From: Pisaster brevispinus
Taxonomy: Eukaryota; Echinodermata; Asteroidea; Forcipulatida; Asteriidae
Assembly (NCBI GenBank): GCA_023634235.1
Contig: JAMKCF010000044.1
Coordinates: 434,001 to 498,000, forward strand
Length of the DNA: 64,000 nucleotides
Reading direction: 5' to 3'
Made by a program: the position numbers and the translations under genes
The notes under the pieces: generated by a model
Told to the model about the DNA's origin: nothing
The model's input: only the letters and a program-made list of their open reading frames with translations
The model's database searches: none
In this document: positions 43,101 to 54,600 of the stretch, in pieces
Position numbering within the stretch: position 1 is the first letter of the stretch
How the letters are laid out: the number at the start of each line of letters is the position of its first letter

Positions 43101-45223
43101 CTTTCAGATCATATATGCAGGCGACGCAGGCTAATGGAACCACATTTAAAGTGTCCTTTTGTGTTGTTATGATAACAAGCCCAGTCTGTTCAGTGAGGTC
43201 TGCATCACTGGACCGCTAGGCCACAACACTCCACTAATTATTGTAGATCTGAACAAGGGTTGAATGCATAGTCAGATTATGGGTCAGGCTCAATCCACGT
43301 TGGATTTCGAGCAGCGGAGGCAAACTTATAATTTCAAAATCCATTGGAGTTAAGTGACTAAGTGTAAAAAAAACTTAATTTGGTCAGACGTCGTCACTTA
43401 TCTCTGGTCAGTCCCTCCTGCTACCAATTGCCCACTTGCCACTTGTGTGTGCATATTCCATTCTATCTTGACTTGACACAGTTCTAAACAAAAAAGTTAC
43501 ACTTGCAAAATCTGTGTCTGCAGTTTCTTCCCAGAACTTAATTATTTCCAAAGTTTTCATATGCGTTCTTTTGAATTGTCTTTGTCCAGTAGGCACAGCT
43601 ATTTCTTCATGAGTTTGTGCTGTCTGTGTCAGCTCTTCATCCCACGGCTCATGAAAAGGTACGATTGAGTATTATTAAAGGTATAATACAGGAGTGGTAG
43701 ATCTGGTAGAAGAGAGAGTTTGTGAACTAAATTAAAAGTTCAGTTTTCGGGAGGTTTCTTCTTCCCCATATTTTTTTCTGACGGTAGTCAGCTTGAGAAG
43801 CCCTATGGAATTCGCCCCTTGTTCTAGGGCTTGAATTTGTTGTGGAAATCCACAAGAACGCAGGGCTTGCATGTTGCTTAAAGTATGGACTAGACAAAAT
43901 TTCTGTTACAAGACCAGAATCAAAGAGAGAAATCCATTATCTACACAGTTTAACATGTAAACTGTTTTTATCTTAACAAGCACTGACACGAGTGATTTCA
44001 TTTGTCTTATGGGGTGGGTAGTTCAATAACAGAGTTAGAAGATACTTAGCAGATTGACTCAAAGTTAACAGTGGATTTATATCTTTCTTCCTCAAGTTAC
44101 TACTTAGTGATGTACATGTACTTTTTGTATAAGTAACTGACAAATTTTATAAGACCTTTGGACTGGTCTGGTCATTAGTTTACTGACCAGACTCTAAAAT
44201 TACTGGCCTCGGGTCTGCGTTCCAACTCGAAATGATGGCCTTTGCTCCTCCAGGGTTATGATGTTGCTTGCCACTCGTCAGAATTTAGTGTGTGAGAGCT
44301 GAATTTAATTTTCGAATGAACACTTTCATCTGTGTCTAGCTGTTTGTTGGAGGTGAATTTGCCCCGCAATTCAGCTCATACACATTATCAAAGAACTGTT
44401 TTTTTGCCATCCTTAGAGCAGCCAACTCTTCCTGTTTCTGCGGATAGTTCCCTAAAAATAAATCCATCTTTCCATGTTCAGATAAACAAATTTGAAAATC
44501 TCCCCAATTATTTTAGGTTTTCCCCCATGTTCTTCATATCGCCCAGATTAGTGTAGAAAATTTCCTTGACTGCAAGATGAAAAATGTTGGCAGCTTGACC
44601 TTTTAGAGTGGTTGTTCGCGAATAAGATCTTCTCTTGAAATCGTACACTTCCTAACTTAATTCTTGACGCACGTTAAACCCTATCAATATTTGAAGTTTA
44701 TTGATAATTTTCTTAATGAATCAAGTCTTATATCAGTGGGATCTTGTTTGAATTCTTGATTGCACCTGAGAAAGTTCAGGCTTTTTGAGTTTTTGACATT
44801 CACTTATAGTTTGGAGACTTTCAGATCATATATGCAGGCGATGCAGGCTAATGGAACCACATTTAAAGTGTCCTTTTGTGTTGTTATGATAACAAGCCCA
44901 GTCTGTTCTGTAAGGTCTGCATCACTGGACCGCTAGGCCACAACACTCCACTAATTATTGTAGAACAGAACAAGGGATGAATGCATAGTCAGATTATTGG
45001 TCAGGCCCAATCCAGATTGGATTTTGAGCAGCGGAGGCAAACTTATAATTTCAAAATCCATTGGAGTTAAGTGACTAAGTGTAAAAAAAACTTGGTTTGG
45101 TCAGACGTTGTCACTGATCTCTGGTCAGTCCCTCCTGCTACCAATTGCCCACTTGCCGCTTGTGTGTGCATATACCATTCTATCTTGACTTGCCACAGTC
45201 CTAATCCAAAAAGTTACATTTAC

Positions 45224-45364
45224 AAAATCTGTGTCTGCAGTTTCTTCCCAGAACTTAATTATTTCCAAACTTTTCATATGTGTTCTTTTGAATTGTCTTT
45301 GTCCAGTAGGCACAGCTATTTCTTCATGGGTTTGTGCTGTCTGTGTCAGCTCGTCATCCCACGG
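45224..45364 (-). CDS. Array segment D: exon-like, 47 codons, unknown protein
   Basis: The minus strand reads PWDDELTQTAQTHEEIAVPT, GQRQFKRTHMKSLEIIKFWE and ETADTDF between acceptor TTTTCATGAG and donor TTT|GTAAGT, phase 0 at both ends, so it could join segment A. Copies of exactly 141 nt are at 40572-40712, 41792-41932, 43507-43647 and 46948-47088. A shortened copy is at 38564-38702 and partial ones are near 37843 and 45724. Three copies (40572, 41792, 43507) have GCAAGT in place of GTAAGT. The opposite strand is also open (FFPELNYFQTF...), so coding strand is judged from composition and donor quality only. No family recognised. Confidence 0.38.
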
Positions 45365-47837
45365 CTCATGAAAAGGTACGATTGAGTATTATTAAAGGTA
45401 TAATACAGGATTGGTAGATCTTGTAGAAGAGAGTTTCTGACCTAAATCAACAGTTCAGTTTTCAGGAGGTTTCTTCTTCCCCATATTTTTTTCTGACGGT
45501 AGTCAGCTTGAAAAGCCCTATGGAATTCGCCCCTTGTTCCAGGGCTTGAATTTGATGGGGAAATCCACAAGAATGCAGGGCTTGCATGTTGCTTAAAGTA
45601 TGCACTAGACAAGAATTTCTGTTACAAGACCAGAAATAAAGAGAGAAATCCATTATCTACTCAGTTTAACATGTAAACTGTTTTTATCTGAACAAGCACT
45701 GACACAAGAGTGATTTCATTTGTCTGCAGTTTCTTCCCAGAACTTAATTATTTCCAAACTTTTCCTATGTGTTCTTTTGAATTGTCTTTGTCCAGTAGGC
45801 ACAGCTATTTCTTCATGAGTTTGTGCTGTCTGTGTCGGCTCGTCATCCCACGGCTCATGAAAAGGTACAAATTTTATAAGACCTTTGGACTGGTCTGGTC
45901 ATTAGTTTACTGGCCAGACTCTAAAATTAGTGGCCTCGGGTCTGCGTTCCAACTCGAAATAATGGCCTTTGCTCCTGCAGGGTAATGACATAGCTTGCCA
46001 CTCGTCGGAATTTAGTGTGTGAGAGCTGAATTTAATTTTCTAATAAACACTTTCATCAGTGTCTAGCTGTTTGTTGGAGGTGAATTTGCCCCGCAATCCA
46101 GCTCATATGCATTGTCAAAGAACTGGTTTTTTGCCATCCTTAGAGCAGCCAACTCTCCCTGTCTGCGGATAGTTCCCTAGAAATAAATCCATCTTTCCAT
46201 GTTCAGATAAACAAATTTGAAAATTTCCCGAATTGTTTTAGGTTTCCCCCATGTTCTTCATATCGCCCAGATTATTGTAGAAAATTTCCTTGACTGCAAG
46301 ATGAAAATTTTGGCAGCTTGACCTTAGAGTGGTTGTTTGTGTATAAGATCTTCTCTTGAAATCGTACACTTCCGAACTTAATTCTTGACGCTTGTTGAAC
46401 CCTATCAATATTTGAAGTTTATTGATAATTGCTTCAATGAATCAAGTCTTACATCAGTGGGATCTTGTTTGAACTCTTGATGACACCTGAGAAAGTTCGG
46501 CTTTTTGAGTTTTTGCCATTCACTTATAGTTTGAAGACTTTCAGATCATAACATATGCAGGCGATGCAGGCTAATGGAACCACATTTAAAGTGTCCTTTT
46601 GTGTTGTTCTGATAACAAGCCCAGTCTGTTCTGTAAGGTCTGCATCACTGGACCGCTAGGCCACAACACTCCACTAATTATTGTAGAACAGAACAAGGGA
46701 TGAATGCATAGTCAGATTATGGGTCAGGCTCAATCCAGATTGGATTTTGAGCAGCGGAGGCAAACTTATAATTTCAAAATCCATTGGAGATAAGTGACCA
46801 AGTGTAAAAAAAAACTTGATTTGGTCAGACGTCGTCACTGATCTCCGGTCAGTCCCTCCTGCTACCAATTGCCCACTTGCAAATTGTGTGTGCATATACC
46901 ATTCTATCTTGACTTGCCACAGTCCTAAACCAAAAAGTTACACTTACAAAATCTGTGTCTGCAGTTTCTTCCCAGAACTTAATTATTTCCAAAGTTTTTA
47001 TATGTGTTCTTTTGAATTGTCTTTGTCCAGTAGGCACAGCTATTTCTTCATGGGTTTGTGCTGTCTGAGTCGGCTCTTCATCCCATGGCTCATGAAAAGG
47101 TACGATTGAGTATTATTAAAGGTATAATACAGGATTGGTAGATCTTGTAGAAGAGAAAGTTTGTGACCTAAATCAACAGTTCAGTTTTCAGGAGGTTTCT
47201 TCTTCCCCATATTTTGTTCTGACATTAGTCACCTTGAAAAGCCCTATGGAATTCGCCCCTTGTTCCAGGGCTTGCATTTGTTGGGGAAATCCACAAGAAT
47301 GCAGGGCTTGCATGTTGCTTAAAATATGCACTAGACAAGAATTTCTATGACAAGACCAGAAATAAAGAGAGAAATCCATTATCTACACAGTTTAACATGT
47401 AAGGGAGCACGAATAAACACTTTCATCTATGTCTAGCTGTTTGTTGGAGGTGAATTTGCCCCGCAATCCAACTAATATACATTGTCAAAAAACTGTTTTT
47501 TTGCCATCCTTAGAGCAGCCAACTCCCTGTTTCTGCGGATTGTTCCCTGAAAATAAATCCATCTTTCCAGGTTCAGATAAACAAATTTGAAAATCTCCCC
47601 AATTATTTTAGGTTTTCCCCCATGTTCTTCATATCGCCCAGATTATTGTAGAAAATTTCCTTGACTGTAAGATGAAAATGTTGGCGGCTACACCTTTTAG
47701 AGTGGTTGTTCGCGTATAAGATCTTTTCTTAAAATCGTACACTTCCTAACTAAATTCTTGGCGCTTGTTAAACCCTATCAATATTTTCAGCATGTTTTTA
47801 CCTTGTCCTTTATTTTGGTTGTACCAACCATTTTCAG

Positions 47838-47935
47838 ATTGGAGTGTGGAGTTCGGAGGTTGGAGTTTGGGGTTTGGAGTTTGGAGTTTGGAAATTGGAG
47901 ATTTGAGGTTGGTGTTTTGAGATTGAGGCATCTGG
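47838..47935 (+). repeat. 7-bp repeat GGAGTTT
   Basis: TGGAGTT/TTGGAGT units, with variants GGGGTTT and GGAAATT, run for about 95 bp and directly precede the 12-bp minisatellite. The two arrays have different period and sequence. Confidence 0.7.
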
Positions 47936-47946
47936 TTGATAGCTTC

Positions 47947-50900
47947 CAGTTGTAGTCTCAGTTGTAGTCCCAGTTGTAGCCCCAGTTGTAGCCCCAGTTG
48001 TAGCCCCAGTTGTAGCCCCAGTTGTAGCCCCAGTTGTAGCCCCAGTTGTAGCCCCAGTTGTAGCCCCAGTTGTAGCCCCAGTTGTAGCCCCAGTTGTAGC
48101 CCCAGTTGTAGCCCCAGTTGTAGCCCCAGTTGTAGCCCCAGTTGTAGCCCCAGTTGTAGCCCCAGTTGTAGCCCCAGTTGTAGCCCCAGTTGTAGCCCCA
48201 GTTGTAGCCCCAGTTGTAGCCCCAGTTGTAGCCCCAGTTGTAGCCCCAGTTGTAGCCCCAGTTGTAGCCCCAGTTGTAGCCCCAGTTGTAGCCCCAGTTG
48301 TAGCCCCAGTTGTAGCTCCAGTTGTAGCCCCAGTTGTAGCCCCAGTTGTAGCCCCAGTTGTAGCCCCAGTTGTAGCCCCAGTTGTAGCCCCAGTTGTAGC
48401 CCCAGTTGTAGCCCCAGTTGTAGCCCCAGTTGTAGCCCCAGTTGTAGACCCAGTTGTAGCCCCAGTTGTAGACCCAGTTGTAGACCCAGTTGTAGACCCA
48501 GTTGTAGACCCAGTTGTAGTCCCAGTTGTAGTCCCAGTTGTAGTCCCAGATGTAGTCTCAGATGTAGTCTCAGATGTAGTCTCAGATGTAGTCTCAGATG
48601 TAGTCTCAGTTGTAGTCTCAGTTGTAGTCTCAGTTGTAGTCTCAGTTGTAGTCTCAGTTGTAGTCTCAGTTGTAGTCTCAGTTGTAGTCTCAGTTGTAGT
48701 CTCAGTTGTAGTCTCAGATGTAGTCTCAGATGTAGTCTCAGTTGTAGTCGCAGATGTAGTCGCACATGTAGTCGCACATGTAGTCGCAGTTGTAGTCGCA
48801 GTTGTAGTCGCAGTTGTAGTCGCAGTTGTAGTCTCAGTTGTAGTCTCAGTTGTAGTCTCAGTTGTAGTCTCAGTTGTAGTCTCAGTTGTAGTCTCAGTTG
48901 TAGTCTCAGTTGTAGTCTCAGTTGTAGTCTCAGTTGTAGTCTCAGTTGTAGTCTCAGTTGTAGTCTCAGTTGTAGTCTCAGTTGTAGTCTCAGTTGTAGT
49001 CTCAGTTGTAGTCTCAGTTGTAGTCTCAGTTGTAGTCTCAGTTGTAGTCCCAGTTGTAGTCCCAGTTGTAGTCCCAGTTGTAGTCCCAGTTGTAGTCCCA
49101 GTTGTAGTCCCAGTTGTAGTCCCAGTTGTAGTCCCAGTTGTAGTCCCAGTTGTAGTCCCAGTTGTAGTCTCAGTTGTAGTCTCAGTTGTAGTCTCAGTTG
49201 TAGTCGCAGTTGTAGTCGCAGTTGTAGTGTCAGTTGTAGTCTCAGTTGTAGTCTCAGTTGTAGTCTCAGTTGTAGTCTCAGTTGTAGTCTCAGTTGTAGT
49301 CTCAGTTGTAGTCTCAGTTGTAGTCGCAGTTGTAGTCGCAGTTGTAGTCGCAGTTGTAGTCGCAGTTGTAGTCGCAGTTGTAGTCGCAGTTGTAGTCGCA
49401 GTTGTAGTCTCAGTTGTAGTCTCAGTTGTAGTCTCAGTTGTAGTCTCAGTTGTAGTCCCAGTTGTAGTCCCAGTTGTAGTCCCAGTTGTAGTCCCAGTTG
49501 TAGTCCCAGTTGTAGCCCCAGTTGTAGCCCCAGTTGTAGCCCCAGTTGTAGCCCCAGTTGTAGCCCCAGTTGTAGCCCCAGTTGTAGTCCCAGTTGTAGT
49601 CCCAGTTGTAGTCCCAGTTGTAGTCCCAGTTGTAGTCCCAGTTGTAGTCCCAGTTGTAGTCCCAGTTGTAGTCCCAGTTGTAGTCCCAGTTGTAGTCCCA
49701 GTTGTAGTCCCAGTTGTAGTCCCAGTTGTAGTCCCAGTTGTAGCCCCAGTTGTAGCCCCAGTTGTAGTCCCAGTTGTAGTCCCAGTTGTAGCCCCAGTTG
49801 TAGCCCCAGTTGTAGCCCCAGTTGTAGCCCCAGTTGTAGCCCCAGTTGTAGCCCCAGTTGTAGCCCCAGTTGTAGCCCCAGATGTAGCCCCAGATGTAGC
49901 CCCAGATGTAGTCTCAGATGTAGTCTCAGTTGTAGTCTCAGATGTAGTCTCAGATGTAGTCTCAGATGTAGTCTCAGTTGTAGTCTCAGTTGTAGTCTCA
50001 GTTGTAGTCTCAGTTGTAGCCCCAGTTGTAGCCCCAGTTGTAGCCCCAGTTGTAGCCCCAGTTGTAGCCCCAGATGTAGCCCCAGATGTAGCCCCAGATG
50101 TAGCCCCAGATGTAGCCCCAGATGTAGTCCCAGATGTAGTCCCAGATGTAGTCCCAGATGTAGTCCCAGATGTAGTCCCAGATGTAGTCCCAGATGTAGT
50201 CCCAGATGTAGTCCCAGTTGTAGTCCCAGTTGTAGTCCCAGTTGTAGTCCCAGTTGTAGTCCCAGTTGTAGTCCCAGTTGTAGTCCCAGTTGTAGTCCCA
50301 GTTGTAGTCCCAGTTGTAGTCCCAGTTGTAGTCCCAGTTGTAGTCCCAGTTGTAGTCCCAGTTGTAGTCCCAGTTGTAGTCCCAGTTGTAGTCCCAGTTG
50401 TAGTCCCAGTTGTAGTCCCAGTTGTAGTCCCAGTTGTAGTCTCAGTTGTAGTCTCAGTTGTAGTCTCAGTTGTAGTCTCAGTTGTAGTCTCAGTTGTAGT
50501 CTCAGTTGTAGTCTCAGTTGTAGTCTCAGTTGTAGTCTCAGTTGTAGTCTCAGTTGTAGTCTCAGTTGTAGTCTCAGTTGTAGTCTCAGTTGTAGTCTCA
50601 GTTGTAGTCTCAGTTGTAGTCTCAGTTGTAGTCTCAGTTGTAGTCTCAGTTGTAGTCTCAGTTGTAGTCTCAGTTGTAGTCTCAGTTGTAGTCTCAGTTG
50701 TAGTCTCAGTTGTAGTCTCAGTTGTAGTCTCAGTTGTAGTCTCAGTTGTAGTCTCAGTTGTAGTCTCAGTTGTAGTCTCAGTTGTAGTCTCAGTTGTAGT
50801 CTCAGTTGTAGTCTCAGTTGTAGTCTCAGTTGTAGTCTCAGTTGTAGTCTCAGTTGTAGTCTCAGTTGTAGTCTCAGTTGTAGTCTCAGTTGTAGTCTCA

Positions 50901-50949
50901 GTTGTAGTCTCAGTTGTAGTCTCAGTTGTAGTCTCAGTTGTAGTCTCAG
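47947..50949 (+). repeat. 12-bp minisatellite, about 250 copies
   Basis: Consensus AGTTGTAGYCYC. Variants are AGTTGTAGCCCC, AGTTGTAGTCCC, AGTTGTAGTCTC, AGTTGTAGTCGC and AGATGTAGCCCC/TCCC/TCTC. Identical variants lie in blocks of up to about 40 units, which indicates local expansion. Because 12 is a multiple of three and the unit has no stop in several frames, very long open frames arise on both strands. The longest (47936-50956) encodes Ser-Cys-Ser-Pro/Leu repeats. No start context, splice site or conserved neighbour supports translation. Confidence 0.95.
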
Positions 50950-50972
50950 ATTTTAGTTTCTAGTCAACCAAA

Positions 50973-51115
50973 AGCCTGCCTACACTACCTCTCCTCCAAG
51001 CAGACTGCGACTGTCAGATCCTCTTTACTCCTCCACCAGATTTTGCGCTTCTTGACATTCATGGGCCTGTGATACCCGATGCTGACTAAGAGCGACATTA
51101 TTTGAGGTACTTTTG
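50973..51115 (+). pseudogene. CUB-like N-half remnant (copy 2)
   Basis: A counterpart of 29790-29950. The frame reads QILFTPPPDFALLDIHGPVI and PDAD, then TAA. It starts within 25 bases of the end of the minisatellite, so the minisatellite may have interrupted or replaced the upstream part of the duplicated block. Confidence 0.42.
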
Positions 51116-51430
51116 AAATATTTTCCAAATATTTCCCATTGAAATTGATTGGCTGATTCTTTGTTCATGCTTAGGTTCAAGAGATCAATCTTCAATAACC
51201 TACCTACTATTTTTTTTTTCATAAATCAATTTTCAATCAATTTGTTTTAGAGACATCACAATGCTGATGAAAGATCTTATATTTTTAATCATAAAAATTG
51301 CAAATATTTATTTGGCAAATCCACTAATGGTGAAACAATTTTCCTTTTTTCCCCCACTTCTTAAAAATGTTTTTTAAAAGATCTTCAGATGTTTTTTTGA
51401 CAATTCTTGATTTTATTGTCTGAATTACAG

Positions 51431-51625
51431 CCGAGTGATTTGACGACAGGCCAGAACGTCAACCTGTGCAGCCAGCTTGGCCCTATGGACCAATCATCCA
51501 TCGGGAGTGAAGTCCTGCTGGAGTTTGTCTCTGATGAATCAAACTATTTCCCAGGATACTCAGCTGATCATACGGTGTTGCCATGGATCCCTGATTCTCC
51601 AGGTTTGTTGAGAAATGGGTGTTAA
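51431..51625 (+). CDS. CUB domain, C-terminal half exon (copy 2)
   Basis: After GAATTACAG the frame reads PSDLTTGQNVNLCSQLGPMD, QSSIGSEVLLEFVSDESNYF and PGYSADHTVLP, closely matching 29063-29257. Two changes touch conserved CUB positions: LCG is LCS, and the aromatic before the final Thr (CYT in copy 1) is His. The open frame ends at TAA 51623. The flanking introns are also duplicated, so this is a genomic, not retroposed, copy. Confidence 0.7.
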   Translation, partial: PSDLTTGQNVNLCSQLGPMDQSSIGSEVLLEFVSDESNYFPGYSADHTVLPWIPDSPGLLRNGC

Positions 51626-52596
51626 TCTGTGTATGCAGTTAACGTACATTATTTTCCTTCATGCATGACGCGGCTTATCTGACTCCAAATGTTCAACAAA
51701 AATCACTGCGTCTTAACTATTGGTGGGCCTTATCTGGTATCACTATAGATCATTGTGATGATAACTGTGGGAAAATGAAACTTATCCTGTGAAATAAGCC
51801 TTTCATTTGCTCAGGTAATGTTGTCATATTATTTAAAATAACGCAGTGTGTAGTTATGAAGTGTATTTTTTAGGGGTTTAGTGTAGTTTTAAGGTAAGCA
51901 GCTGTACATGAGATTGGCCCCTTAAAAATGACCAAAAAAATGATATGCGCGCAGTATAAAATAACTGAGCAGAAATAGATTATCAGCCATAACGTCCTAC
52001 TTAATTAGGTTGTTACGCCTGGTACCTAACTGTACCTAACTGTTTATCATCCCTATGATATTCAGGTATTTTTCGTCTATCATTAAGGTAAACGTGCTAC
52101 CAGTGTGTCCAACCTGGTTTCTCCTATCAGGATGTTTGAGTGTTAAACCAGGCTTTCTGCTTGTTAATCTTGCTTGGCTGAGATGTACAACAAAAACCCA
52201 CTCCAACAGCTTCATTCCATGTACATGTCTTTGTAACTTCTTGCCTTAAACATCAACAAATTTCTCCATCTTAAAATCTAAACTGATTTCAGATGCAATT
52301 CCTTACTTTAGTTCCCTGAGTTATTCTCATCTTGTACGTAACCTGTTACCAAGAGTGGCTTTTAGCCATGTTTTAGGCAAACGTGCATTAAAGTTATACA
52401 AAAACACAGGGTCGTAACTTGATAGGTCGAAAGTTCATATCTAACACACTATAGCAAGCACACAATTTGCTGCACGCGATAAGGTCGTATTTCACTTAAT
52501 TTTTGTTTGCATTCACTTATTGCACTACTCAAAAAATTAAAACGCAACCTGGCTCCACTGACATAGTGAAATCTTTTCTTTTTTGTGTGTGTTCAG

Positions 52597-52758
52597 ACAC
52601 TGGATGTGATAACCCAAGAAGCGTCTGTCTTCTGTGGGAATGCAAACACTTTCACTTGGATCTCGGAGGGGAGTGAAGTCATCGAAAATCCCAAACTGAC
52701 GACGACGAGTGTTTCCAAGGTTGCAGAGAGCCTGAGAGAAAGAGACATTTTCCTGTAA
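52597..52758 (+). CDS. CUB domain, C-terminal half exon (copy 2)
   Basis: A phase-0 frame reads TLDVITQEASVFCGNANTFT, WISEGSEVI and then ENPKLTTTSVSKVAESLRER, ending DIFL and TAA. The first 29 residues are CUB-like. After GSEVI the frame differs from copy 1 (AKFQTDDE), so an indel here probably broke the second part. The matching N-half exon (30852-31040 in copy 1) has been deleted from this block, which leaves the exon without a partner. Confidence 0.6.
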   Translation, partial: TLDVITQEASVFCGNANTFTWISEGSEVIENPKLTTTSVSKVAESLRERDIFL

Positions 52759-53510
52759 AGTGTCGGACATCAGGGTGGTTGGACGGCAGCTTTTTTCTAT
52801 GTATAAACTGAATATATTTATTTCTGTATAATTTGTTATCTGCTTGTCGTCCGACCAGGTTCATTTTGTAATATTAATATTAATAATAATAATAATAATT
52901 ATGTGTAATACTTGAAATGGAATGCATGGGGGTGTTGACTGCGGTTTGGCTGGTGGGATTCAACTTGGAGGCATAGGTTTGTGAGTTTGTTGTGTGAATG
53001 ATGATGATTAGTGGGCCCTGTGTGTTAGGTAACTTATGCCTTCTTGCCCATCCAGTGTCATGCTATATATTCTATGTTCTTCGATCACGCACTCATGCAT
53101 TTGCTTTCTTTGAGATAATTGTTATTTGCTAGAGACAGAATATTTAGGAGTTGCCTTCATTTGTATTGACATACTTGCATTGTGTAAGATAATTAATTGT
53201 ACATGTATGTGTTTTATTTTCTGCCTGCACAACTCTCAACAGTCTTTTGCAGGTGTTTACAGATCCAGAGTCAACATCCACTAGCTGGATACACCCGTGT
53301 GGGACGTCACTTCAATGTTCCTAATCACTCCATTTCTGTCATGATTTTACAGGGCTTTATGAGGCACTAGGAAACCACAGAGACTGTTCGTCTGAGTAGG
53401 GAGAAGCTATGGATAATGCGTCTTATTACTTTTTGTCTTTGCTTTCTCCTTTTTACCACAGATTCTCCTCTCCAGTCTGCCTCATTCACTAATCAATTAC
53501 TTTTCTCTCC

Positions 53511-54600
53511 CTGTATATTCGGTTTGCGGTAACACCATGTGTATATCCACTATCTATGTAGATTTTTTTTTTGTAGAACTAGGTCTTGCTTTTTATTCTA
53601 CTGCCGCGGAGTAGATTTTGGAAATCGGGAGACTACTATAGGAGACTACTTAGTTCTCAAAAGAACTGTCCAGCTTATTAGCTACTACCTGGGCGGAGGG
53701 TAGGAAATCAGCCAGGACTACTACTTTAGCTTAATAGTGGATCGTATCAAGGGGACTTCTTGTTATTAACTTTACTGCCGCGGAGTGAGTTCTTATTTGG
53801 TCTCAACGTTTCGACTAGCTATCTCTAGTCATTGTCATCGCCGTTGAGACCAAATAAGAACTCACTTCGCGGCAGTGAAGTTAATAACGAAAAGTCCCCT
53901 TGATCCGATCCGATATCAAGCTAAAGTAGTAGTCCCGGCCTATTTCCTACCCTCCGCCCAGGTATTAGCTAATAAGCTGGACAGTTCTTTTGAGAACTAA
54001 GTAGTCTCCTGAAGTAGTCTCCCGATTTCCAAAATCTACTCCGCGGAAGTAGAATAAAAAGCAAGACCTAGTTCTACAAGAGACTACTTAGCTCTCAAAA
54101 GAACTGTCCAGCTTATTAGCTACTACCCGGGCGGAGGGTAGGAAATAGGTTGGGACTACTACTTTAGCTTGATAGTGGATCGGATCAAGGGGACTTCTCG
54201 TTATTAACTTCACTGCCGCGGAGTGAGTTCTTATTTGGTCTCAACTGCGATGACGATGATTAGAGCAAGCTAGTCGAAACGTTGAGACCAAATAAGAACT
54301 CATTCCACGGCAGTAAAATTAATAACGAGAAGTCCCCTTGATCCAATCCACTATCAAGCTAAAGTAGTAGTCCCGGCCGATTTCCTACCCTCCGCCCAGG
54401 TAGTAGCTAATAAGCTGGACAGTTCTTTTGAGAACTAAGTAGTCTCCTGAAGTAGTCTCCCGATTTCCAAAATCTACTCCGCTGCAGTAGAATAAAAAGC
54501 GAGACCTAGTTCTTTAAGAAGAAATCTACATAGCTAGTAGATATACACATGGTGTTACCGCAAACCGAACAAATATTGATACTTCACACATGCAAAGCCT
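53511..54600. mobile_element. Nested foldback elements (copy 2, about 1.09 kb)
   Basis: Left end GTATATTCGGTTTGCGGTAA, right end the complement (TTACCGCAAACCGAAC at 54555). Inside, the block GAACTAGGTCTTGC ... CTACTTAGTTCTCAAAAGAAC ... TACCTGGGCGGAGGGTAGG ... GACTTCTTGTTATTAACTT occurs about four times in alternating orientation (53575, 53990, 54070 and 54440). The result is palindrome within palindrome. Two central hairpins, near 53815 and 54260, carry GACTAG-loop-CTAGTC with GAAACGTTGAGACC. Copy 1 at 33 kb has only one round. Confidence 0.83.

Larger units (their letters stand above)
37740..47800. repeat. Tandem array, unit about 1.72 kb, about 7 full or partial units
   Basis: The landmark TTCTTCCCAGAACTTAATTA starts at about 37861 (diverged), 38581, 40590, 41810, 43524, 45241, 45728 and 46971. 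Complete units (41.8 to 43.5, 43.5 to 45.2, 45.2 to 46.97) measure 1.71-1.73 kb. Others are shortened by internal deletion, and one holds a 686-bp transposon. Within each unit two segments keep fixed lengths on the minus strand, 156 nt and 141 nt, and look like exons. A tRNA-like motif GGCCTAGCGGTCCAGTG (minus strand) also recurs in each full unit. Copies differ by a few percent, so the array is recent. Confidence 0.88.

Noticed and set aside
45071..45385. Plus-strand open frame with FFPELNYFQTF in the tandem array as the real exon
   Set aside because: It has a usable AG and GT, but the product is Cys/Phe/Ser-rich without charge pattern. The antisense frame has a stronger GTAAGT donor and a more protein-like composition. 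Kept as an alternative only.
47936..50956. 1006-codon and 578-codon open frames as genes
   Set aside because: They are the direct result of a 12-bp minisatellite without stops; both strands are open too, and there is no start context, splice site or neighbouring homology.
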